From Lachnospiraceae bacterium UBA1718 (lineage in GTDB: Bacteria; Bacillota; Clostridia; Lachnospirales; Lachnospiraceae), in the NCBI GenBank assembly GCA_002317245.1, contig DCIU01000101.1, positions 1,928 through 16,281 of the forward strand: 14,354 nt of DNA, read 5' to 3'. A model generated the notes under the pieces. It was not told where the DNA came from and searched no databases. It worked only from the letters and a program-made list of their open reading frames with translations. The position numbers and the translations under genes are program-made. This document shows, in pieces, positions 7,545-14,166 of this stretch (position 1 is the first letter of the stretch; every line of letters begins with the position of its first letter).

Positions 7545-8571
7545 TTACTGTCTTTCTCTTCCTGCCTGTAAGGAAACATATGAAGGCAGCTACTACAGCT
7601 ACTATAGCCGAACCAAGGATGCCTGATACTGTTGTTCCAACTGGATTCTCTGAATCATTACTGAATGCATAATCCGGTAAGAATGCTGTGGCCTCTGTGA
7701 CTGCTGCCGATGCATTTGCAAGACTGCTACTTACTCCATAATCCTCTTCATCAAGACCCATGTTGGCACTATAGCCTGATTCCTCGTTGCCAAAGAGTGA
7801 CCACTCAAGTCCGTCAGGATTAGAGCTTGCGAACTGCGATCCAATACCGCCTATCAGAAGAACTGCCACTGAGAGGATAATAAGAACCTTCTTAAGCGAC
7901 ATCCTGTCAGTTGCATTCATTTCATTTACACCTGCAAGAAGCTCTGGCCTGGTCTCATATACGAAGATTAGAAGAGCCGCTGTAACAAGTCCCTCAACAA
8001 GACCAATTGCTAAGTGAATTGGCTGCATAAGACCAACAAATGCTGCAAATGGGAGCTCTGTAATACCAGAAGCTAATGTCTCTATACATACAGAGAACGC
8101 ACCAAGCTGAAGGGTAATCACACATCCAAGTATCGATGCTAAGGATATCTTAACTCTGGCATTCTTAATATTACTATTCATTATTGGTCTGTATATCAGG
8201 TAATAGCCTATGAAGCATCCATAGAAGGCCATATTCCATACGTTAGCGCCATATGCCATCAGACCGCCATCTGCGAAGAAGAGGCACTGGATAAGAAGTA
8301 TTACAGCCATTGATACGAAGCCCGCCTGTGGTCCAAGCAGAGCCGATAGCATCATACCTCCACACATGTGTCCCGAAGAACCTGTTCCAGGGATTGTATA
8401 ATTAATCATCTGTCCTGCAAAAACAAAAGCAGACATAACTCCCATAACAGGAAGCTTCTCTGTAATATCTTCCTTATTAAGCTTAGCTACAGATAATCCT
8501 GTTGTAATTCCGCTGGCCGCATACATTGTTGCGGCAACCGTTGGTGCCAGTAAGGCATCAGCCATATGCAT
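7537..8571 (-). CDS. cbiM: Cobalt/nickel-binding subunit CbiM with fused CbiN-like tail
   Basis: This is the S-component of the cobalt/nickel ECF importer. With the start at 8571 it has 344 residues and begins MHMADALLAP. In solved NikM/CbiM proteins the free N-terminal amine, His2 and a later histidine bind the metal; H68 in GTGSSGHMCGGMM is the likely partner here. The in-frame start at 8607 would bury this terminus, and GGAGGG lies seven nt before 8571, which settles the start. Residues 1-210 form the CbiM core (about six helices). Residues ~227-344 add a TM helix (229-245), a PDGL motif (252-255), an acidic Ser/Ala-rich extracytoplasmic stretch and a last TM helix (~316-336). This matches the PDGLE-type domain that replaces a separate CbiN/NikN. 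cbiQ overlaps its end. Nickel versus cobalt cannot be decided from this subunit. Confidence 0.93.
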   Translation of the reverse strand: MHMADALLAPTVAATMYAASGITTGLSVAKLNKEDITEKLPVMGVMSAFVFAGQMINYTIPGTGSSGHMCGGMMLSALLGPQAGFVSMAVILLIQCLFFADGGLMAYGANVWNMAFYGCFIGYYLIYRPIMNSNIKNARVKISLASILGCVITLQLGAFSVCIETLASGITELPFAAFVGLMQPIHLAIGLVEGLVTAALLIFVYETRPELLAGVNEMNATDRMSLKKVLIILSVAVLLIGGIGSQFASSNPDGLEWSLFGNEESGYSANMGLDEEDYGVSSSLANASAAVTEATAFLPDYAFSNDSENPVGTTVSGILGSAIVAVVAAFICFLTGRKRKTVNE

Positions 8572-8593
8572 ACAAGTTCCCTCCAAAAATAAA

Positions 8594-8625
8594 AACTCAC
8601 GCGTCACTATGGTAACGCGTGAGTT
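8594..8625 (-). terminator. Intrinsic terminator between the chemotaxis gene and cbiM
   Basis: A perfect 11-bp inverted repeat (AACTCACGCGT 8594-8604 and its complement 8615-8625, extendable by two pairs across one mismatch) is followed on the minus strand by TTTTTATTTTT, which runs directly into the cbiM ribosome binding site GGAGGG. It should terminate transcripts of the chemotaxis receptor gene. Any transcript of cbiM must either start inside it or pass through it. Confidence 0.85.
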
Positions 8626-8655
8626 AATTGTATCAATTGTATTATTACAATGTAA
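8620..8655 (-). promoter_or_regulatory. Candidate promoter of the cbiMQO-sensor operon
   Basis: On the minus strand TTACAT (8655-8650) and TACAAT (8632-8627, five of six -10 bases) are spaced by 17 nt. The start is expected near the A at 8620, inside the 5' arm of the terminator hairpin, giving a leader of about 49 nt. The -35 box is weak. An ATTGTA/TACAAT dyad with a 4-nt centre (8636-8651) lies in the spacer and could bind a regulator. Confidence 0.55.
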
Positions 8656-8672
8656 GCTCCCCGGGGGGTTCT
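8656..8672. promoter_or_regulatory. Possible CsoR/RcnR-type operator (C4G6 tract)
   Basis: CCCCGGGGGG at 8659-8668 stands alone in an AT-rich intergenic region, immediately upstream of the cbiM -35 box (about -39 to -48). Operators of the CsoR, RcnR and InrS family are known to contain G- or C-tracts with A/T-rich flanks, and this operon encodes such a regulator. The flanks here do not form a perfect TAC...GTA-type repeat, so the assignment is an inference. Confidence 0.45.
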
Positions 8673-8700
8673 ATTTTGTAATTTTTATATTTTAAGAGGT

Positions 8701-10587
8701 TTAGAATTCAAACTTCTCAACGATCTCCTGAAGCTCGCCAACGCTTGCAACAGTATCACTGGTAAGCTGGTAATTCTCACTTGTTGCGCCAACTACTGTT
8801 GATGTCTTATCAGCAATATTATTAATACCTGCTGTTGTCTCCTGAATACTGTTCTGGATATGCTCAACTGCAGAAGCAACCTTAGTAATAGCCTCATTCA
8901 TCTGTACATTCTTAGCTGAGATTGATTCCATCTCCTCCCTGAATGTATCAGCATCAGACATATACTGACTACCTAACTGGTTGAAGTTATCATAGTCCGC
9001 AAGAACAGTGTTCTCAAGGAAGGAAGCTGTCTCTTCCATACTCTGGGTAATGTTACTAACAGCCTTATTAATCTCGCCCGTGATAGCATCAATGTCTGAT
9101 ACTGTCTCCTGTGTTCTATGAGCAAGAGTACTAATCTCACTTGCAACTACTGCAAATCCTCTACCAGCCTCACCAGCTCTTGCAGCCTCAATTGAAGCAT
9201 TAAGCGAAAGAAGACTTGTCTGATCAGATACTTCCATGATGGAATTGGTAAGCTCATTAATCTTGGAAATAGCCTTAAGGCCTTCAATAGCCTGATCTGT
9301 CTTCTCTTTAATCTGTGAGTAGATATTTCTTGTATTATCAATAGCCTGCTCAGAAGACTCCTGCATATTCTTAGCTCTTCCAGCAATCTCCATTGAAGCT
9401 TCACTACCGTTTGATGCTTCCTTCTCGATAGCCTTGAACTGACTGGTCATCTCATCAACCTGCTCTGTCATAAATGAAGTAAGTTCTGAGATCTCAACTG
9501 TATTAGCAACAAGCTGTTCTGTTGTAGCTGAATTATCAGTACAGTTAATATGTACTTCGTTACTAGCCTTCTCAAGCTTCTCCATATTAGCCTTAATGTT
9601 GCCATTAGACTCATCAATCTTCTGTACAACCTCGTGTAAGCTTGTAGACATATCCCTAACAGCACGGCTGATAATACCAGTCTCATCAGATCTGTTGCAA
9701 AGCTTATCCATATCCTCTGGAAGCTGAAGCTTAAGCTTAGCTGTATCGTCGATAATAGCAGTTACTCTGTTGAGAGGCTTAGTGAAGCCATTAACAATAT
9801 ATAATGTTACAAATATAGCCGCTACAAGAATAATGGCAATAATCAATAATGCTCTGTAAATAAGTACATTAACTGAAGACATGAGCTCAGCACCAGATGC
9901 ACACATTACAATCATAGACTTACTGGTAGTAATGTAGTAGCTGGCGTACATTATCTCGCCATTCTCTTCATACTCAAGAGTACTATTACCCTCTCTAACA
10001 GTTCCCTTATTGAACTGGGCTGTAATCTCCTGAATCTTCTTATTCTTATTAGGCTTGCCAATCATTGACTCATCGCCGTGATAACGTACAAGACCCGACT
10101 TATCAACAACGAAACAATATGAATTAGGAGCACCGTCAACCTTAAGGTCAGCAAGTGTAGCTGCATACTCCTCTGGCTGAAGGCTCTTGCCCTTGTTATC
10201 TTCCTCAGCAAGACCTACTACCGATCCATAAGAACTAACGATGTTGTTCATCTTACCATAGGATGCATCAACAATAAGTCCCTTAGCATAGCTAACCATC
10301 GATATAGCAACAAGAGTAGATGCAACTACTATACCGACAATAACCAGTACTATAACCTTGAATTTAATCGAATTAAGTGGATTAAATGCTGCAACTTTTG
10401 CTGCCTTCTTAGCTTCCTTAGCTGCCTGCTTCTCTTCCTTGGTCATCTTAACCTTAGGTGCCTTTGGCTCCTTAGGTGCCTTTGGCTCCTTAGGTGCCTT
10501 AGGTGCTTTAGGTGCCTTAGGCTCTTTAACCTTCTTAGGCTGCTTTGGCTCTTTTACTGCCTTAGGTGCTTTCTCTTTTTTAATCAT
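8701..10587 (-). CDS. Methyl-accepting chemotaxis protein with Lys/Pro-repeat N-terminus
   Basis: This transmembrane chemoreceptor (628 residues) is predicted to signal to CheA/CheW. Order of parts: a cytoplasmic N-terminal extension rich in Lys, Pro and Ala (1-67); TM1 (~76-98); an extracytoplasmic sensing region (~100-240) with a Cache-like segment SYCFVVDKSGLVRYHGDE; TM2 (~242-266); HAMP (~267-325); and the coiled-coil signalling domain, whose hairpin tip SLLSLNASIEAARAGEAGRGF (458-478, shown in part) and FAVVASEISTLAHRT are the classic MCP signature. The ATG at 10587 follows TAGGAGG with 10-nt spacing. The ligand is unknown; Cache sensors often bind small organic acids or amino acids. The long basic extension before TM1 is unusual, as most receptors have only a few residues there. 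No pentapeptide for CheR/CheB docking is seen at the C-terminus. It is flanked by terminators on both sides and is probably monocistronic. Confidence 0.93.
   Translation of the reverse strand: MIKKEKAPKAVKEPKQPKKVKEPKAPKAPKAPKEPKAPKEPKAPKVKMTKEEKQAAKEAKKAAKVAAFNPLNSIKFKVIVLVIVGIVVASTLVAISMVSYAKGLIVDASYGKMNNIVSSYGSVVGLAEEDNKGKSLQPEEYAATLADLKVDGAPNSYCFVVDKSGLVRYHGDESMIGKPNKNKKIQEITAQFNKGTVREGNSTLEYEENGEIMYASYYITTSKSMIVMCASGAELMSSVNVLIYRALLIIAIILVAAIFVTLYIVNGFTKPLNRVTAIIDDTAKLKLQLPEDMDKLCNRSDETGIISRAVRDMSTSLHEVVQKIDESNGNIKANMEKLEKASNEVHINCTDNSATTEQLVANTVEISELTSFMTEQVDEMTSQFKAIEKEASNGSEASMEIAGRAKNMQESSEQAIDNTRNIYSQIKEKTDQAIEGLKAISKINELTNSIMEVSDQTSLLSLNASIEAARAGEAGRGFAVVASEISTLAHRTQETVSDIDAITGEINKAVSNITQSMEETASFLENTVLADYDNFNQLGSQYMSDADTFREEMESISAKNVQMNEAITKVASAVEHIQNSIQETTAGINNIADKTSTVVGATSENYQLTSDTVASVGELQEIVEKFEF
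10449..10570 (-). repeat. Tandem repeat coding for EPKAPK-type units in the chemoreceptor
   Basis: The 5' end of the chemoreceptor gene contains a degenerate tandem repeat. An 18-nt unit CTTAGGTGCCTTTGGCTC (plus-strand reading) occurs at 10453-10470 and 10471-10488, with a third partial copy from 10489 and further 9-nt derivatives towards 10570. It encodes Glu-Pro-Lys-Ala-Pro-Lys and shorter Ala-Pro-Lys units at about residues 6-46. Such arrays can change in copy number by replication slippage. Confidence 0.85.
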
Positions 10588-10688
10588 TATACCCGAACCT
10601 CCTAGTGTTTCCCCACTATATACACTTTAGTTCATTTTATTATTTCTGCCTCATTTAATACATTCACTTTTTTGATATATACGCAGAA

Positions 10689-10723
10689 AACCCCAGGTTT
10701 TGAAAAAATCCAAACCTGGGGTT
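10689..10723 (-). terminator. Intrinsic terminator of glgP
   Basis: A perfect 12-bp stem (AACCCCAGGTTT 10689-10700 and its complement 10712-10723), which can be lengthened by GCAGA/TCTGC pairing with a bulge, lies 44 nt after the glgP stop. On the minus strand it is followed by TTTTCTG. It separates glgP from the chemoreceptor gene. No convincing promoter for the chemoreceptor was found between here and 10587. Confidence 0.85.
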
Positions 10724-10767
10724 CTGCATTTCCCTATAAGAAAAAAATGTGTGTATGTAAATAGTAA

Positions 10768-13017
10768 TTAGTTAAGCTTCCATACGTCCTTGTTGTACTG
10801 GTCAATTGTACGATCTGATGAGAAGAAACCAGCCTTGCTGATATTTACAAGCATCATCTTAGCCCATCTCTTACGATCCTCGAATGCAGAGTAGATAGCT
10901 TCCTTAGCCTTAATATATTCCTGGAAGTCAGGGAATGTCATGAACCAGTCCTTATTAAGAAGCTCATTGAAGAGACGCTCTAAGTTCTCTCTGCAGCCTA
11001 CTGCCATGATTTCGTCACTTACGATGAAGTCAACGGCTCTCTTAAGCTCAGGATCAGCCAGGTAGTATGAACGAGAACTGTAATCGCCTCTCTCATATCT
11101 CTGAATTACTGTATCTGAATCCTCACCGAAGATGAAGATATTGTCCTTACCAACCAGTTCGGCGATCTCAACATTAGCACCATCCTCTGTACCAAGAGTT
11201 ACAGCACCGTTTAACATGAACTTCATGTTACCTGTACCAGATGCCTCCTTAGATGCAAGGGAGATCTGCTCTGAGATATCACATGCAGGGATTAAGCGCT
11301 CAGCCATAGTAACATTGTAGTTCTCAACCATAACAACCTTAAGGTACTTATTAACCTCTGGATCATTGTTGATGACCTCTGACAGGCAGAGAATTAAGTG
11401 GATGATATCCTTAGCAATAACGTATGCTGGAGCTGCCTTGGCGCCGAAGATTACTGTTATTGGACGGCCTGGCTTCTTGCCTGCCTTAATCTCTAAGTAC
11501 TTGTGGATTACATAGAGAGCGTTCATCTGCTGTCTCTTGTACTCGTGAAGTCTCTTAACCTGAATATCGAATACTGAATGAGAATCAACTGCGATGCCCT
11601 GCTCCTTAAGGAGGTATGCCTCGAGCTCCTTCTTCTTGCCATGCTTAACAGCAATGAACTTATCAAGTACAGCATCATCATTCACGAATGCGCCAAGCTT
11701 CTCAAGCTCGTCTGCGTTAGTCTTCCAGCCATCGCCAATAAGCTCTGTAATGAGGCTTGCAAGCTCTGGGTTACAAGACATAAGCCAACGACGGAATGTA
11801 ACACCATTAGTCTTATTGTTGAACTTCTCTGGATATAACTTGTAGAAGTTGTTAAGCTCTGTGTTCTTGAGGATCTCTGTATGAAGGTAAGCAACACCAT
11901 TAACAGAGAAGCCATAGTGGATGTCCATATGAGCCATATGCACACGTCCATCCTTAATGATATATGTGCTCTCATCCTCAATTGTTGCTCTAACCCTGTT
12001 GTCAAGCTCACGGATGATTGGCATAAGCTGTGGAACTGCCTTCTCAAGGAAGTAGATTGGCCACTTCTCAAGGGCCTCAGCCAAGATTGTATGGTTAGTA
12101 TAAGCACAAGCCTTAGCAACAATGCTAATTGCCTCATCCATTAAGATGCCCTCTTCCTGGAGCTGGCGAATAAGCTCTGGAATAACCATTGATGGATGTG
12201 TATCGTTAATCTGAATTACAGCGTAATCTGCAAGGTCATGGAGGTTAGAACCCTTGTCCTTAGCCTCTGCAATAATAAGTCTTGCAGCATTAGATACCAT
12301 GAAGTACTGCTGATATACACGAAGGAGTCTGCCCTTGTCATCAGAATCATCTGGATAAAGGAAAAGTGTAAGATTCTTAGCAATCTCTTCCTTATCGAAG
12401 TCGATGCCCTCTCCTACGATGCTCTCATCTACTGTCTCAATATCGAAGAGGTGAAGCTTAGTTGTGCGGTTGTTGTAACCTACAACATCGATATCATACA
12501 TTACAGACTTAACATCGAAGCCACCGAAGTTAACTGTGTAAGCACGATCTGTCTTCTTAAGCCAGCTCTCCTTAGTAATCCATGGATTAGGAGTCTCATT
12601 CTGAAGATTATTCTCGAATACCTGCTTGAAGAGTCCGTAGTGGTAATTAAGACCAACGCCATCACCATTAAGACCAAGGGTAGCAATTGAATCAATGAAG
12701 CAGGCTGCAAGTCTTCCAAGACCGCCATTTCCAAGTGATGGCTCTGCCTCAATCTCTTCAATCTCTGCAAGGCTCTTGCCTGCTGCCGCAAGCTCTGCCT
12801 TAACCTCATCATAGATGCCAAGGTTAATCAGGTTATTTGATAATAACTTACCAATAAGGAACTCAGCTGAGATGTAATATAACTTCTTCTTGCCCTTGTT
12901 CTCTACCTTATCCTCTGCAAGGCCCTTAACATGGATCATTAATGCTTCATAGATCTCTTCATTTGTGCACTTGGCAAGTTCCTTGCCGTACTGCTTCTTA
13001 ACTACTTCTGCTAACAT
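10768..13017 (-). CDS. glgP: Glycogen/alpha-glucan phosphorylase
   Basis: This PLP-dependent GT35 enzyme releases glucose 1-phosphate from the non-reducing ends of glycogen or maltodextrin; it is cytoplasmic. It has 749 residues, a little short of the 790-840 common in the family, mainly at the N-terminus. Visible are YYISAEFLIGKLL (47-59), EPSLGNGGLGRLAACFIDS (92-110), GDGVGLNYHYGLF (118-130), QINDTHP, the KRLHEYKRQQMN region, and EASGTGNMKFMLNGA with the PLP-binding lysine K599. The tail GFFSSDRTIDQYNKDVW is typical. ATG at 13017 follows GAGGAG with good spacing. It is a single-gene unit, divergent from an AraC-type regulator that may control it. The substrate could be glycogen or maltodextrin. 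Confidence 0.96.
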   Translation of the reverse strand: MLAEVVKKQYGKELAKCTNEEIYEALMIHVKGLAEDKVENKGKKKLYYISAEFLIGKLLSNNLINLGIYDEVKAELAAAGKSLAEIEEIEAEPSLGNGGLGRLAACFIDSIATLGLNGDGVGLNYHYGLFKQVFENNLQNETPNPWITKESWLKKTDRAYTVNFGGFDVKSVMYDIDVVGYNNRTTKLHLFDIETVDESIVGEGIDFDKEEIAKNLTLFLYPDDSDDKGRLLRVYQQYFMVSNAARLIIAEAKDKGSNLHDLADYAVIQINDTHPSMVIPELIRQLQEEGILMDEAISIVAKACAYTNHTILAEALEKWPIYFLEKAVPQLMPIIRELDNRVRATIEDESTYIIKDGRVHMAHMDIHYGFSVNGVAYLHTEILKNTELNNFYKLYPEKFNNKTNGVTFRRWLMSCNPELASLITELIGDGWKTNADELEKLGAFVNDDAVLDKFIAVKHGKKKELEAYLLKEQGIAVDSHSVFDIQVKRLHEYKRQQMNALYVIHKYLEIKAGKKPGRPITVIFGAKAAPAYVIAKDIIHLILCLSEVINNDPEVNKYLKVVMVENYNVTMAERLIPACDISEQISLASKEASGTGNMKFMLNGAVTLGTEDGANVEIAELVGKDNIFIFGEDSDTVIQRYERGDYSSRSYYLADPELKRAVDFIVSDEIMAVGCRENLERLFNELLNKDWFMTFPDFQEYIKAKEAIYSAFEDRKRWAKMMLVNISKAGFFSSDRTIDQYNKDVWKLN

Positions 13018-13083
13018 TGTCTTCTCCTCTTTCTATTTGTAATCTATTTGCTTTTGCGCCGTAACGAGACGCTTTTCTTTCCT

Positions 13084-13099
13084 TGTACCCATATTAGCA
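13084..13099 (-). promoter_or_regulatory. Weak candidate extended -10 promoter for glgP
   Basis: On the minus strand TGCTAATAT (13099-13091) fits an extended -10 element, with a start expected near 13084 and a leader of about 66 nt. There is no recognisable -35 box at the right distance. A short inverted repeat CCGTA/TACGG (13100-13117) overlaps the upstream side. Other AT-rich segments in the 261-nt divergent region could equally serve. Confidence 0.3.
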
Positions 13100-13178
13100 C
13101 CGTAAAAACAGCTACGGCTTGCACAATACTCTCGAATTCTGATACTATTCTATCATTTTGTTGGAGATAAACTGGTTA

Positions 13179-13202
13179 TTTATGGTTTTTTATGGTATTA
13201 TC
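13179..13202 (+). promoter_or_regulatory. Candidate promoter of the AraC-type regulator with direct repeats
   Basis: TATGGTATTAT (13191-13201) forms an extended -10 (TGG then TATTAT, five of six bases), with a start near 13208 and a leader of about 70 nt. Two copies of TTTATGG (13179-13185 and 13189-13195), ten nt apart, cover the spacer. AraC-family operators are often direct repeats at helical spacing, so autoregulation is possible. Confidence 0.4.
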
Positions 13203-13278
13203 TTTGCATATACACATTCAATGGTGGAATAGTACAAGTGAAGCGTGTGAGTTTTAAGCAGGCAGGAGGCCAACTCTT

Positions 13279-14166
13279 ATGAATATCATAGAATACGAGA
13301 ATTACAGAGAGAATAAGATCCATACCGGGGTGGAATTCCCATACAATACATATCTATGTTCTATACCACTTGATTTCACCGCGGTACCAACTCACTGGCA
13401 TGATGAATGTGAAATTATTTATATAAAAAAAGGAAATGGCACCATAACCGTGGACTTCCACGAATATAATGTCACTTCCCCTGCTATCTTCATAATAACG
13501 CCTGGCCGTATGCATTCCATATATCAGCACGAAGAGGATATGATGGAATACGAGACCATCCTCTTCCATCCTGACATATTCTACGGCAAGCACCGGGAAT
13601 CTATTACAGAGTCATTCATTACCCCTATTATTAAGGGACAGTCTCATATACCCGAGATAATGCTTCCTTCAATGGAGGGCTACGACAGAGTAGCTGCAGC
13701 CATTGATGCCTGTGATGAGATATGCTCCACTATGCCTAATGGCTACCAGCTATTTGTGAAGGGTAAGCTGTTCGACCTCATGTACTCCCTCCATACCCTT
13801 AGTAAGAAGAGAAGTTCCAAGGCCACTAACCGCAAGCAGCTGGATAAGATTAAGCCAGTTCTTAAATTCATCGAGGAGAACTATCAGCAGGATATCTGTG
13901 TCGCAGATGCCGCTAATCTCTGTGGATTCTCCGAGCCACACTTTATGAGGTTCTTCAAGGATCTTATGGGTTCATCCTTCGTTACCTATCTTAATGATTA
14001 CAGACTCACTATGGCTTCTCGCCTCTTGCTTATGTCGGAGGATGATATTCTTAACATCTCTTCCAGTGTAGGCTTCCAGAACCTGTCACACTTCAACCGT
14101 GCCTTTAAGAAGAAATATAATATGCCACCATCACAGTACCGAAGGTCCCATAATGGTGGCAGGTAA
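13279..14166 (+). CDS. AraC-family transcriptional regulator with cupin sensor domain
   Basis: This 295-residue protein is a predicted ligand-responsive DNA-binding regulator. The N-terminal half is a cupin-like AraC-binding domain: PTHWHDECEIIYIKKGNGTITV (positions ~37-58), then SPAIFIITPGRMHSI. The C-terminal ~105 residues carry the two helix-turn-helix motifs of the family. The first is at ~208-229 (VADAANLCGFSEPHFMRFFK), the second at ~256-279 (ILNISSSVGFQNLSHFNRAFK), followed by the closing NMPPSQYRR. ATG at 13279 follows GCAGGAGG with 9-nt spacing. It is the only plus-strand gene, divergent from glgP, so glgP and itself are the natural candidate targets. The ligand is probably a sugar or oligosaccharide, which is inferred from context only. 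No clear terminator follows the stop. Confidence 0.94.
   Translation: MNIIEYENYRENKIHTGVEFPYNTYLCSIPLDFTAVPTHWHDECEIIYIKKGNGTITVDFHEYNVTSPAIFIITPGRMHSIYQHEEDMMEYETILFHPDIFYGKHRESITESFITPIIKGQSHIPEIMLPSMEGYDRVAAAIDACDEICSTMPNGYQLFVKGKLFDLMYSLHTLSKKRSSKATNRKQLDKIKPVLKFIEENYQQDICVADAANLCGFSEPHFMRFFKDLMGSSFVTYLNDYRLTMASRLLLMSEDDILNISSSVGFQNLSHFNRAFKKKYNMPPSQYRRSHNGGR

Noticed and set aside
8571..8700. A cobalamin or NiCo riboswitch in the cbiM leader
   Set aside because: From the predicted start there are only about 49 nt to the ATG, and the whole gap to the chemoreceptor gene is ~130 nt without a recognisable B12 box or four-way junction. The terminator alone is not evidence of a riboswitch.
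10588..10688. A sigma-28 (flagellar) promoter before the chemoreceptor gene
   Set aside because: TAAA strings are present, but no GCCGATAT-like -10 element lies at the required distance.
12196..12690. A 164-codon open frame on the plus strand inside glgP
   Set aside because: It lies wholly antisense to the well-conserved glgP coding sequence, has no ribosome binding site of note and no family resemblance. It is a shadow frame.
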